Below, piece by piece: positions 1-10,829 of a stretch of 64,000 nt of DNA. The stretch is from Paraconiothyrium sp. Pb-2020. Taxonomy: Eukaryota; Ascomycota; Dothideomycetes; Pleosporales; Didymosphaeriaceae. How positions within the stretch are numbered: position 1 is the stretch's first letter; every line of letters starts with the position of its first letter. The notes beneath the pieces were generated by a model. It searched no databases. It was not told where the DNA came from and was given only the letters and a program-made list of their open reading frames with translations. A program made the position numbers and the translations under genes. Where the stretch lies: contig JAJUBI010000006.1 in the NCBI GenBank assembly GCA_022419385.1, forward strand, positions 1,798,001 through 1,862,000, read 5' to 3'.

Positions 1-156
1 GTTTCCGAGGTCTCATTTGAGCTTCCTGTTTCCGTAGCACATTGGTCGTAAGTTGTGGTATAAATTTGAAGTATAGTCTCGATCGTGTGACAACAATTAT
101 CTTCGTCTTCGCAACATTGTGCAAGTCAAGTCTGGCAGGACTAACGAAGAGCAACT

Positions 157-1456
157 ATGGTATCTACCATCCATTCAGTTACGAAGGTGCATCGAATTGC
201 CTGCATACCCGGAGATGGTATCGGCACCGAAATTACAGAAGCAGCTATTCAAGTCCTCTCAACACTCCAGAAGAGCCTAGGTAGGTCATCTTCCATTGTC
301 TTTCCCTTGCTTTTTTGCGTGCGAGATGTATGGAAAGCCTGTCACACAGCCTAGAGTTACACCACGCACGATCAAAACTAGGAGTCTGAACTAAAGCTCG
401 CTCTCCGAACAGGTACCTTCGAGTTCGATTTCACCCATCTCGACTGGTCCTCCAAAGCCTACCTCGAGCGCGGGTGGTACATGCCACCCGACTGGGCGGG
501 CCAGCTCAAAATACACGATGCCATCTACTTCGGTGCAGTCGGCTGGCCCGATGTTCCTGACCATATCTCCCTCTGGAACCTGATACTCCCGATTCGCAAG
601 GTGATGAGCCAGTACGTCAATGTGCGCCCTACGCGCATTCTGGAAGGCACCACGAGTCCTATGGCCAACTTGAAGAGAGGAGATCTCGACTGGGTCATTG
701 TGAGGGAAAATAGTGAGGGGGAATATTCCGGGCAGGGAGGCACATCTCACGAAGACACTCCTCACGCCGTAAGTCCGACCAGTCCCGCCTTCCCATTATG
801 AAAAGGCGTCGTTAGAAGCTAACAAGGAGAAGATAGCAACTGAGATATCGATCTTCAGTCAAGTAGGGATAGAACGCATAATGCACTTTGCCTTCCAGAC
901 CGCACGCTCTCGACCTCGCAAGAAGCTCACGATGGTCACCAAGTCTAACGCCCAGCGCCATGGCATGGTCCTCTGGGACAAGGTCTTCTACAATGTGGCG
1001 AAGGAGTATCCGGACGTGGAGATTGACAAGATGCTCGTGGACGCGATGACGGTACGGATGGTGCTTCACCCAACATCTTTAGATACGATCGTAGCGACAA
1101 ATCTTCATGCTGATATCTTGTCGGATCTTGCTGCTGCGCTGTCGGGCTCCATTGGTATTGCACCATCATCGAACCTGGATCCTACGAGGAAGAATCCGAG
1201 CATGTTTGAGCCTATCCATGGGTCTGCGCCGGACATCGCTGGCAAGGGAATTGCGAACCCTGTAGGCGCTTTTTGGAGCGCGGCGGAGATGGTGCGATGG
1301 CTCGGTAAGTGGCTCTATAACACAAGCATGGTGCGATGAGTGAATGCTGACGGATGTCGTTCAGGCGAAGACAGGGCCGCCGACACATTGATGAAGGCGA
1401 TTGAGAATGTTACAATACAAAAGGCGGGCGTGAAAACCAAGACTTGGTGGGAGTGA
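157..1456 (+). CDS. Tartrate/isopropylmalate-type decarboxylating dehydrogenase
   Basis: NAD-dependent beta-decarboxylating dehydrogenase of the isocitrate/isopropylmalate family. It is closest in feel to tartrate dehydrogenase/decarboxylase (TtuC), which acts on tartrate or D-malate. Four exons are read: 157-280, 413-768, 833-1304 and 1365-1456, giving 347 aa, a normal family length. Visible motifs are the N-terminal IACIPGDGIGTEI, RENSEGEYSG in the middle, the metal and cofactor stretch NLHADILSDLAAALSG, and FEPIHGSAPDIAGKGIANP near the end. No targeting presequence is seen, so it is probably cytosolic. The third exon starts at 833 because only the acceptor after GAGAAG keeps phase and gives IATEISIF. 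It faces the next gene tail to tail. Family assignment is firm, but the exact substrate is inferred. Confidence 0.88.
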
Positions 1457-1907
1457 GAACACGAAACGTGTTACGGAGGCAGTGTGTCAAGAAATTGAGA
1501 ACTTGGTGGGGGCCCAGTAAACGGCGCGTCTTGCATGTCTCAAGGTGCGATGTCAATGGTATACCCACGATCATGAATGTGTGAATGAGTAGAAGAGCAT
1601 CATGTTGCTGAATTGCGGGACGTTGCCCACGTGACTATTAGTGTACCTAGGTATTCACCCGGACTTCCACAGGCTCAATCGACGGCTGTTGCGCAAAAAA
1701 GCGTACAAATTCAAGAAATGATCTCCGGATATGGTGAAGGCCAAGAGTAACAGAGGAAGCATCTATTCGTGTGATCTGGCAGCATATAGTACAAGTTAAC
1801 GCACTGGTACATCTAGACAAAATATAAGGTCAATGCTACCAACCCAAGCCATCTTCATCATCTTGCGCTCGAATCAATGCTACACATGCAAAAAGAGATC
1901 GGGATAT
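1457..1907. other. Convergent intergenic region
   Basis: This 451-base stretch lies between two converging genes and should hold both 3' untranslated regions and polyadenylation signals. No gene or repeat is seen. Confidence 0.6.
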
Positions 1908-3193
1908 CTACTTGAGGGCCTTGATGACCGCATCGGCGTATTCGTAGGTCTTCGCCTTGCCACCAAGGTCACCAGTAATGGTCTGATACAGCCGTTAGCG
2001 TGGATTCGCATGTGGGATGAATTGGGATAATCTTACCTTGCCCTCGGCGATGGTCTTGAAGATGGCCTGCTCGATGTTGTTCGCGTGGTCGCCCAAGCCC
2101 ATGTGTCTCAGCATCATCATAGAAGAGAGCAGCAGCGCCGTGGGGTTAGCAAGCTGCTTGCCCTGGATGTCCGGTGCGCTACCGTGAACAGCCTCGAAGA
2201 TGGAGCACTCGTCACCAATGTTGCCAGAGGGTGTCAAACCAAGACCACCGATGAGTCCAGCGCACATGTCAGACAAGATGTCTCCGTACAAGTTGGGCAT
2301 GACGAGAACCTTGTCGTTGTAGGGGAGCGGGTCGGTGACCATCTTCAAGCAGGTGTTGTCCAGCAACTCAGCGTCAAACTCGATGTCGGGGAAGTCCTTG
2401 GCGACGTCGCGCGCGGTGGAGAGGAATAGACCATCGGACATCTTCATGATGGTGGCCTTGTGGACGGCGCGCACCTTCTTGCGGCCAATGTCACGTGCGT
2501 GCTGGAAGGCGTAGCGGAGGACGCGTTCTGAGGCCTCGCGCGTGATGAGCTTGATGCTCTGCACAACTCCATCAACCACAACGTGCTCAATGCCCGAGTA
2601 CTCGCCCTCGGTGTTCTCACGGATCAAGACAGTGTCCACATCGTCGTACGGCGTCTTGTAGCCCACGATGCTTCTGCAGGGGCGCACGTTGGCGAAGAGA
2701 TTGAAGGTACGGCGAAGAGTCAGGTTGAGCGAGACGTGACCCTTTCCAACGGGTGTGGCGAGCGGGCCCTTGAGGGCGACGAGGTTGCGGGTGACGCTTT
2801 CGATGGCCTCGTCTGGTATGACGGTCTTACCGTCCTTGAGGCGGGGGGTGACGTCGACGGGCTCCCACTTAATGGGCACGTTGGCGGCGCTGTAGATGTC
2901 CTTGACTGACTGCGCGATCTCAGGGCCGATACCGTCGCCCTCAATCAGCGTAACCGTATACTTTCCGTCGTTCCCCTTCTGGCCCTTGAACTTTGCGACT
3001 TCGGCGGCGTAGCCTCGCGACTGTCTCTCAGTTAGCTTAGTCAACTTAGTAGAAGCCTCGAGCTCCTGCAATCGAGCACTAGAGCTCCGTGCAATTGACG
3101 GACCTGCACCAGTGCGGGCGTCCACCTCGAGGGCGCGTTCGCCCGGCGCAGACATTGCCGCGCGGGGGCGGCGAGGGAGCGTCCAGCCAACAT
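1908..3193 (-). CDS. IDH2: Mitochondrial NAD-isocitrate dehydrogenase subunit 2
   Basis: Catalytic-type subunit of the mitochondrial NAD-dependent isocitrate dehydrogenase of the citric acid cycle. Exons on the minus strand are 3193-3104, 3020-2037 and 1982-1908, giving 382 aa. The first exon encodes MLAGRSLAAPARQCLRRAN, a textbook basic amphipathic presequence rich in Arg and Ala. An 83-base intron with CTAAC ten bases before its acceptor separates it from SRGYAAEVAKFKGQ. Hallmarks are LIEGDGIGPEIAQSV, RENTEGEYSGIEH, NLYGDILSDMCAGLIGGLG and FEAVHGSAPDIQGKQLANP. The last 25 codons sit behind a 54-base intron. The same frame stays open further upstream to a GTG, but that codon is not a credible start in a fungus. 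Confidence 0.95.
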
Positions 3194-4007
3194 CGTGAAT
3201 GGCAGGATATGTGAATTGGGTCCGATTGCAGCTACGCGCCGGGTCGTAGCAAGGTCGGGCGGGTGGTGATGGGCAGGCGGAGGTATTGATGCAGTCCAGC
3301 GACAAAAGCAAAGCTTGCGGCGAGGATATCCCGCGGCTGGCTGCCACTTAGCACATCAAATCCGGTTAGTGCCCCGTCCTCCGGAAAGTGATTCGGTACT
3401 GTACCTACAGGCTTTCCGCGACCGATTAGTTTTACTGGATTTTGTATTCAGATTCTGATTGTAAAATCGAAGCCAATTGAGTCTCTGTGACTACGTTTTA
3501 CTTCGTTGTGGGTTTCTGTCGCTGCTTGCGCCTGATGACGTCTCGCCGATTGCGATTGCCAAGACCGCTGTCACATGCCGCGCGATATATTTCCGGAAGG
3601 TGCATTTCAAGACAGCAAAATTTTGCAGCATAATCCAATTCCCGTATCGTTATTGTTTTGGCGTCGCAATGTGTATACTTAGCGCTCTAGTTGAGTAAAC
3701 TTTGCGGGTACGCCATCTTTGCAATCTATTCCGTGTGTAATAAGTAGACTAGAGGTAGTAGGATCCTGGATACCTGGTATACCGCGCCAGAATTGGTCCA
3801 AGAGAGTAGGATCAAGATCAAAAGATGTGGTGTAGTGCGCAAGCAAGTGCCATAGACAGCAAACTCAAAAGAAAGCAAAACGTCCAGCTATCTTCAACAT
3901 GTGAAATAGGTCCGGTGAGATAGGTCCGGTACAATGGAATATCAAGAGCATCGCTGTCCCCCAAGTGGTATCAAGAGCTTGAACCTCAGTCGTGTCGTTC
4001 ATCTACC
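3194..4007. other. Intergenic region with the IDH2 promoter
   Basis: It holds the upstream region of IDH2 on the minus strand and the 3' side of the methyltransferase-like gene. The open frames here lack ATG starts and splice context. No repeat is seen. Confidence 0.5.
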
Positions 4008-5222
4008 CTACTTTTCCACCTCCTTCCTCTGGAACACAAACAATGCCTCATCCTTCCCCGCAAAACTTGGCAAAGGCATACGAAGCGTCAACTCAAATTC
4101 CTCCAAATTCCCCCCCACCCACTCATCCACCATCACATCCTGGAATGCCGTAAACCCGTTCCCGTTTTGCGTGCCTGCGACCACGATACTATCTCCTTTG
4201 AAAGCCTTGAGCACAGTGCCCGTGAAGCCGCCCGTGGCCTGCGGATAGACCAGGAGCAGTACGCACCCCTTCCCATCATCGTTCTTCTTTAGATACCCAA
4301 TGCCGTCCTCATGGGTGGTATTCTCCACCCAGCTAACTCGATACTCAGACAGCCCATTATCGATCGGCCGGACATCGAGATCCTTCATCCCTTCTACCAG
4401 CGGAAAATTCCTCAACATAAAGCTCCAGTACCCGTTCCCTGATCCAATGTCTAGGATAGGTCTTACAGCTTCTTTCGAGGGTTTTGCGGGCTGTGCAAGC
4501 TTCGCAATGACATGTAACGCCGCATAAGAGGGGACCACACACCCGAAGTGATGATAAAACACGGGGAGTATGTGGTGCGCTATCTTCGTGTGTACAGTGT
4601 TCGGCCAGGGACCAGCCCACTCTAATTCCTCGCACGAGTAGGCCCACAGGGAGAAATAGGGGTTGGTGTGGGTTCGATCTTTCTTGGAGGGCAGGAGGCC
4701 GGTGGTGGTGTTATCGAAGCGGCATTGGAGATGGTTGGCAATAGAGGCGCGGAGAGTGTTGGGTTTTGACGTTGCTCTGAATGCGTTTAAGGCCTTGGGA
4801 AGGGAGACCGAAGGGGAAAACAGGTTGGTGTATGCAGAGATGTCTTCTGCTGATGGGTGGGGAGGATTATGCTAGTAGAGTTAGATTACATTTTCCTCAT
4901 GTCACAGCAAACTCCTGAGAGGACAATAAAATGAATGGATGAAATCCATGACAAAACTTCACGGTTTGGCTTTACATACAGGGTTTCCTTTTTCATCATG
5001 GTACCAGTTGTGCATACCATGTACGCGTTTGCCACCAATCGCTCTCTGTGTAATGGCGAGGGTTGTCTCACCCTGGGCTCTGTATACGTAGTTGTCGGTT
5101 TTTGGTATATCGAAGGCGGCTCGGATGCACTCTTCGAAAGTTTTGCCGTTATGCGTTGGACTGTACTTCTCGTCCGTCCAATCCCCAAGGAGCGCATTCG
5201 GATTGAACCTCTTCAATGCCAT
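4008..5222 (-). CDS. Methyltransferase-like protein with extra N-terminal part
   Basis: Two exons are proposed: 5222-4980 and 4871-4008, joined by a 108-base intron (GTATGT donor, CTAAC then CTACTAG acceptor) with phase kept, giving about 368 aa. The second exon carries a SAM-binding motif I, PILDIGSGNGYWSFML, and a C-terminal Rossmann-like half with VLLLVYPQATGGF, so a class I methyltransferase-like fold is likely. It has no ATG of its own before that motif, which is why an upstream exon is needed. The first exon (MALKRFNPNALLGDW to HNWYHDEKGNP) is not recognised; its frame is open back to about 5405 without an ATG, so an extra 5' exon is possible. Alternatively the first exon is a separate small gene ending at 4959. 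The target of methylation is unknown. Confidence 0.55.
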
Positions 5223-5665
5223 GACTATCTCTTGCTTGTAAATGATGTCGTCAGTAATCCAACGATCCTCCCCGGGTCCGATAACTGATTTTCTCGAGTA
5301 CGAGACTGGAACTTCTGGTAAAAGGCCTAGCGTATGGCCTGTATCGTAGGGTGATGACGATGTATGCAGCTCCCGCAATGAAAGGCAAGTGGTAGCGGCT
5401 CTAGTTCCGCGCTATCGCTTAACGCACCACTCGCGCGCTCCGAGATCTCGAAAGCAATTCGTCATCTTTCAGTAAGCCGACGAAGCTTGCCGACCTCGAC
5501 GCCGTGCGCCGTGCTCGTAAGGCTTTACTCACTATTGCAAATGCTTAGGATAAAGAAGGCTTCGTGGAAGAAGCCACTGTAATCTTCTCACACTAATCAC
5601 CCAGCGATACTGACAAGTATAAGAATCACCCGCCACTTCGATGGTACTGATGACTCTTTTCTGAA

Positions 5666-6661
5666 ATGACAGACACAGCAACCGAGCGATCACAGCAACA
5701 GCCTATACCGCAGACATTGAGCGTTACAACAAAGAGCTTCGCAGCACTTATCGCAGTTCTAGCAATCACCGTGGCGTTTTCCACCTCCATTCGCGGCGCA
5801 CTTTCCTACGTACTCCCCAAAACCTCTACGTCTACTGTCCGAAGCATTGCAACAACCGCCTCACCAGCAGCCATGAAGATCACCAAGCGTTCCTGGGCTC
5901 AGCGTGGCCACGCAGACCATGACTGGCTCTACACCTTCCACACCTTCTCCTTCGCTTCTTACTACTCGCCCAACCCCCTCCACCAATCCTTTGGGCCTCT
6001 GCGCGTCATAAACGAAGACCGCGTCAAGCCCAGCACCGGCTTTGGCACGCACGCGCATGCCGAGTTCCTCATCTTCTCCTACATCGTCAATGGCACGCTC
6101 GAGCACAAAGATAGCATGGGGAACCTTGAGAACCTGAAGAGGGGCGAGGTGCAGTTTACCAGCGCAGGCACGGGAATCAGGCATTCGGAATACAATCGCA
6201 ATAGCAAAGACGAGGTCCATTTCCTGCAAATTTGGGCGAAGCCGAACAAATCGAGGCTGGCGCCTCACTACGAGACGAAGAAGTTCACCGATGAGCAGAA
6301 GAAAGATAGATTGGTCCGCATTATGGAGGACACCAGTCGTCTAGGGGAGAAGTCGAATACCTCGCCTATCGGTTTGCAGGCGGATCTTAGCATGGATGCG
6401 TCTATTTTATCGCCGGGGAAGAGTGTCACGCATGATATCGTTGCGGAGGGTCCGAGGAAAATCTTCCTGCATAATATCATGTCCGGACGGACGCCGCCCT
6501 CCGTTGGCGGCGCAAAGATCAAAATCGGAGATGTGGTGTTGGGCGAGGGAGATGGTGCGTATGTTGAGGGTTTGGCGGGCCCAGGGAAGGTTGAGGTGGA
6601 GAGTGTAGGGGGCAAGGCTGCAGAATTTTTGTTGTTTGATATGGGCACCGAGGATGCTTAG
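5666..6661 (+). CDS. Pirin-family bicupin with N-terminal membrane segment
   Basis: Intronless, 331 aa. The C-terminal 260 residues are a pirin (bicupin metalloprotein; family members act as nuclear cofactors or as quercetin 2,3-dioxygenase-like enzymes). Metal ligands are visible in GFGTHAHAEF (two His) and GIRHSEYN (His, Glu), followed by EVHFLQIW. The second cupin half contains PGKSVTHDIVAEG and the C-terminal AEFLLFDMG. The usual family start corresponds to the internal MKITKRSWAQRGHADHDW at 5872. The 68 residues before it include KSFAALIAVLAITVAFSTSI, a probable membrane or signal segment. Whether translation starts at 5666 or 5872 decides the location of the protein. The neighbouring minus-strand gene is divergent. 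Confidence 0.9.
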   Translation: MTDTATERSQQQPIPQTLSVTTKSFAALIAVLAITVAFSTSIRGALSYVLPKTSTSTVRSIATTASPAAMKITKRSWAQRGHADHDWLYTFHTFSFASYYSPNPLHQSFGPLRVINEDRVKPSTGFGTHAHAEFLIFSYIVNGTLEHKDSMGNLENLKRGEVQFTSAGTGIRHSEYNRNSKDEVHFLQIWAKPNKSRLAPHYETKKFTDEQKKDRLVRIMEDTSRLGEKSNTSPIGLQADLSMDASILSPGKSVTHDIVAEGPRKIFLHNIMSGRTPPSVGGAKIKIGDVVLGEGDGAYVEGLAGPGKVEVESVGGKAAEFLLFDMGTEDA

Positions 6662-7999
6662 ATACATAGGTAGTCGGTCGAATTTTACATCATGTGTTAT
6701 AGACTGTTATTCATCCATCACTTTCTTGTCAGCCGGCTGTGAGTCTTACATTCCAAGCGCTGACATATGCAAGTAAGGATAATCTAGAGACAACTGGGAA
6801 GCCTAGGTACGTAGTCATTCTTCGATTATGAACATTTGGATCCTACCAAGTGTCTTAGGTGGGTGTTCGAGAAAGAATATCACATATATCTCTTCGCATG
6901 CTGTGACCGCGATACCATACTATCATACCAGACTATCATCATTCTTTTCTAGATCCATGTAGCTGAACCAAGGACATCCGGAATCTGCCATACGTTACCC
7001 TTAACTAATCTTCTTCTCGTCGCCTTCGCAAGTCGCACACGACCACACATCTGTTTTACTCGTTCATCAGAGCACCACCAAGATCCCACCAGTCTCCCTT
7101 CTGTACCACCTGTTTGACCATGCTCGGCGTCACCGCCCCCATTGTCCTGTTTGTTGGTCTTCTCCAGCTTGTCTCGAGCGCCCTAACACACTGCTTAATG
7201 GTGATTGATTCGACACTGCGCTTCTGCTGCATTAGGTTATCTTCTGCTTTCAAACGAGCTGAACGAAGAGTATGCTCGAGGGCAGATTTCTAGGACGTTG
7301 GCTTGCGAATACAGATGATCTTTAAGTAGCAGCATGTTGAGATTTCATTTTGAGCATGTACTCTGACATACGGTACTCAACTCATATACTATCGTGTTTC
7401 CTATGGGAGATGCTTTTTGAATTATTCAAATCTGTTCGATGTAAATTGTGATAATTTTAAAGTTTCAACACTGTCTTAATATGCAATGGTGGTTTTGTAT
7501 ATCTTGTTTTTGTCCTTCATAACCACAAGCTTCGTATTATTGTATCACCAAGGAACATACTACAATCGGATGCACTATTCATTTCACCCGAGTCAAGGCA
7601 AACAAAATATGGCCGCGTCAGATCTGATCGATCTATACGGTATTAACAAGCACGGAGGGTGCATACCACGATGATAGAAGAACGCGCGGTGTTACTCTGG
7701 AGCCGCCGTTCCAGCTGTGTACTATAGGAAGATCTCCATATGAATGTTAGGTTCCTAGAGTTTCGGCACTGGATCAGTGCCTGTCTCTTCACCAAGACAA
7801 CCTACAGCAAAAGTTTCTTTGGCATTAGGTAATCTCAACCATGGAGTGTTGTGGCCAGCGCATTACTGGCAGGTAGCGTTGAGTCTCGCATCATTCACTC
7901 AAAGTGAGGGGTTCCTGCCTTTCCTGGATTGTGGAAAGCGCCAGGCAGAAGCTCCAGGCGGGGCGCACGTGTGAACGTGACGAAGAGGCCCTTCACCTC
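6662..7999. other. Long intergenic region, AT-rich centre
   Basis: No convincing gene is seen in this stretch. Two short plus-strand frames begin with ATG and a hydrophobic N-terminus: 7120-7293 (57 aa, MLGVTAPIVLFVGLLQLVSS) and 7486-7674 (62 aa, MVVLYILFLSFITTSFVLL). Either could be a tiny secreted or membrane peptide, but both lie in AT-rich DNA and may be chance. The stretch around 7290-7480 is clearly AT-rich. Confidence 0.35.
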
Positions 8000-8002
8000 G
8001 AG

Positions 8003-8024
8003 CCAGTGCACGGCCGTGCACTGG
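8003..8024. promoter_or_regulatory. Perfect 22-bp palindrome upstream of a TATA box
   Basis: All 11 base pairs of each arm match, centred on CGGCCG, with outer arms CCAGTGCA and TGCACTGG. It lies 7 bases before a TATA box and about 118 bases before the start of the orphan gene at 8142. A CGG/CCG inverted core is what dimeric Zn2Cys6 regulators bind, so an operator-like role is inferred. No other copy was noticed in the window. Confidence 0.6.
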
Positions 8025-8031
8025 GCGCTCA

Positions 8032-8037
8032 TATAAA
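8032..8037 (+). promoter_or_regulatory. TATA box of the orphan gene at 8142
   Basis: TATAAA within CATATAAAGC, 105 bases before the ATG, followed by pyrimidine-rich sequence typical of fungal transcription start regions. Confidence 0.6.
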
Positions 8038-8141
8038 GCCTCCAAACTTTCTGTCACCCTCGCTCTAGGCCCGCGATTCCTTCTGACCCTGATCACGCAG
8101 CGTTGCGAACATAGAGAAAATCAGCTAACAAGGAGTAGAAA

Positions 8142-9947
8142 ATGACCGAATATCCTAGTTTGCGCGAGGACCTGGACAATGACTCGGAGCTGAGCACCTC
8201 TGCTTCATTCGTGTGGGGCAACCGAAACTTACTGCTGGAGGGCTCGACTGTAGGTCAGGGTACGGCAAATTCGATTCAAGAGAAAACCTTGCCCCATTTC
8301 CCCGATGCGATTCTACAAGAGGTGAACCAAGAGCTCTCTCTGAATATTAGTCAAGATCTTCACCCCTCGCCTGCCTCCGATACTCGCACTTCAGGGAGAA
8401 ACCTGCCATACTCGGAACACAAGTCATACCAAAACATCCTACAGCGGTCCCCACAAGGCGCGATCTCGAACGCTGCAGGCAAAGAAGGTTCTCACTTCTT
8501 CAAAGGACTCGACGAGCATGCTACGATGCTGCTAAATGGTTTCAGTACTTATGAAGAGTTTTACAGGACGCAAGGTTCCAAGGGCCTCCCCAAAGCCCAA
8601 TCTGGCAACAAGAGCAACCCGCGCGTGGACTTCGACCGGGCTGGCAATACCACCGGTGCTAGCGGTCACTCTCCAGGTCGTACAGGTACTAGAGGTCGCC
8701 CACGCCCAGGTTCTACTGACACTATCCACCTTCCCCCTAATCAAGATAGTGATACCACAACGCAAGAGCAGATGACCGCTGTTATGCACGAAGCAAACGA
8801 GAACGTAATGATGTACAGCTTGAGGACTCCATCCTTAGCCGATAAACTACACCAGAACATCCAGAACGCTCAATTTCTATGGATAATGCGCGACACTGCA
8901 CCCTACGATATCTTGGATATGTACATCTTTTTCGAGACTAAGATTGTACAAGACTGGAACGCAATTCGCCTCGGTGAACGTGTGCCAAATGATGACTCTC
9001 TAAGCGTGCTGGATCAAGACTCTTCGTTTCCACTCCGCTGGGCCGCCATCAAGAACGGTGTCAAAATTCGACAACAGCGACCTGTGATCCAATCTACGGC
9101 GCTTCAGACCTCTGCACAGCATGGAGACAAACACTACGTAAGAGCGACAACGCTCGTAGGTGCGGGCAATACTTTACCTGAGGGACTATCTCGGCCGTTG
9201 TATCCGCAGCCAAAACCTGTCGTCCAGGAAGCCTCGTCCCCTTTGGATCCAGTAAATTTCGCTATAGGGCAGGAAGAGAGTGATCAGAAGTCAAAGACGA
9301 ATGGACGTAACGCTAGGCAGTATGATCTTCTCCAATTCGCACCCTCCGCCAATGTTCCTTTCCCAAAAGCGGGAACGCAGGCCAACGTTACCGCAGTGGA
9401 GCTGATGGTCTTCTTCCCCCGGTACCTCCAGAGTACTGATGTCATCGATCGCCTTATCAGTAATGGGGGCACTTCCGCAGTCTTTGCACACATTGTGAAC
9501 GCACACCGTGTGCTCAAGGGAACTAGTCTTGCGCAGGGGAACTACTTTTACTCCGTCATGAAAGTTCGCATGCGAAAGCGAGGCCCTACGTATTCGGACT
9601 GGACCGTATCAGACCATTCAACGCTTCCTGGGCACAACTCCAGCAACCTCAACATTGCCGGTCTGCACACAGCAGGAGACGTGCGAGCAGATTCGACGAA
9701 CCTGGGCATCTCCACCGCCGATAGAAATCATGGTTCCATCCAATTCAAAGACCTGGCTAACCATGTCAAGAAGCTTCCCTCCGGTTTTGACGCGCTCGAC
9801 CTAACGCGCTGCATCGAGTATGCTATGGCTCACCCGACTCGGAGCTGGGAGTATCCTGATGACTTCGAGCGACTAGTTATCCACATTGGTGGTCCTTCGC
9901 AAATCCAACCGGAACACTATGACAGGGCGGCGTTCCAGCGCTGGTAG
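8142..9947 (+). CDS. Large orphan protein, 601 aa (or about 698 aa if spliced)
   Basis: I do not recognise a family. The frame is open from ATG 8142 to TAG 9945-9947, with balanced composition and no membrane segment. The N-terminal third is Ser/Asn/Gly-rich and likely disordered, with a basic Gly/Arg patch near residue 180 (SPGRTGTRGRPRPGS). The C-terminal half looks folded, with QFLWIMRDTAPYDILDMYIF, VELMVFFPRYLQSTDVIDRL and SGFDALDLTRCIEYAMAHP. The stop may lie inside a 57-base intron (9944-10000: GTAGGA donor, CTGAC branch, CTTAG acceptor) whose removal restores W and continues in frame with FLSIEHHIGRAHNVAALPSV to a stop at 10295. A strong TATA box and a palindrome precede it, suggesting regulated expression. 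Function unknown. Confidence 0.72.
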   Translation: MTEYPSLREDLDNDSELSTSASFVWGNRNLLLEGSTVGQGTANSIQEKTLPHFPDAILQEVNQELSLNISQDLHPSPASDTRTSGRNLPYSEHKSYQNILQRSPQGAISNAAGKEGSHFFKGLDEHATMLLNGFSTYEEFYRTQGSKGLPKAQSGNKSNPRVDFDRAGNTTGASGHSPGRTGTRGRPRPGSTDTIHLPPNQDSDTTTQEQMTAVMHEANENVMMYSLRTPSLADKLHQNIQNAQFLWIMRDTAPYDILDMYIFFETKIVQDWNAIRLGERVPNDDSLSVLDQDSSFPLRWAAIKNGVKIRQQRPVIQSTALQTSAQHGDKHYVRATTLVGAGNTLPEGLSRPLYPQPKPVVQEASSPLDPVNFAIGQEESDQKSKTNGRNARQYDLLQFAPSANVPFPKAGTQANVTAVELMVFFPRYLQSTDVIDRLISNGGTSAVFAHIVNAHRVLKGTSLAQGNYFYSVMKVRMRKRGPTYSDWTVSDHSTLPGHNSSNLNIAGLHTAGDVRADSTNLGISTADRNHGSIQFKDLANHVKKLPSGFDALDLTRCIEYAMAHPTRSWEYPDDFERLVIHIGGPSQIQPEHYDRAAFQRW

Positions 9948-10295
9948 GACTTTGTTCGCTCTAAGAACAAGAGCACCTCGCCTGACGCTTGTAACCTTAG
10001 GTTTCTCTCCATTGAGCATCACATCGGCCGAGCCCATAACGTGGCAGCGTTGCCGTCTGTCACGAGCAAGGTGTCTTCCGCAGAAGACAGAACTTTAGCT
10101 CATTGCCCTACATATAATCAATGCTTTCATTTGAAAACGCTCGTGAACAACTCGCCCGTGATTGAAACACAATCCGACTTACAAATCAACATAGACAGCA
10201 TAACATACTTCACCATGACCTCAGCGGAGGTGAAGGAGATAAAGATATTACATTCCCATTCAGAGACGATGTTCACAAAGAAGCTCAAATCATGA

Positions 10296-10829
10296 TGTTC
10301 ATATCTGTCTTTGTATCGAATTGCTGTAGAAGTTAGGTGATGTACAAGATAATGAAATAATGTGAACAACAATGGAACTATTATGGCGTAAGCGCTAAGC
10401 ATCTTGGGGATTGTAGACTATGCGATGCCCGTACCGTCCAATGGCTTCACTATCCGTACAGCTTTACTTAATAAGTGCAAGCAATGGATTATTATAGGTT
10501 TGCACCCAAATGTACGGGAACGTCACCAATGAAGAATTCAAAGTTGATGTACAACGTGGCTGGAATCGAGACTCTCGCACAATATGAGTTTTTCCGTAGT
10601 GCAAGTTCACAAACTAAACGTAATTTCTGATTGGATCTGAGAAGCAACGAGCGTTGAGAAAGAAAGAGCCTTGATTTGCAGCCGTGGACCACAAAAACTA
10701 ACATCGTAGGGTAGATTATTCGTGTAATGAATCCATGATTGCGGGCTGTAGAGTGCCTAGAGACTCGGGGTGTCTTGAGCTGACTGTATTTCGAGCGTGT
10801 GACTGCGAGATGAGGTTTCCCGCGACCAA
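10296..10829. other. Intergenic region
   Basis: This is the 3' region shared by the converging orphan gene and the next minus-strand gene. The sequence is AT-rich and no supported gene is seen. Confidence 0.5.

Noticed and set aside
3194..3347. Upstream extension of IDH2 in the main frame from a GTG codon
   Set aside because: GTG is not a credible nuclear start in fungi, and the alternative ATG at 3193 in another frame plus a phase-perfect intron gives a classic mitochondrial presequence.
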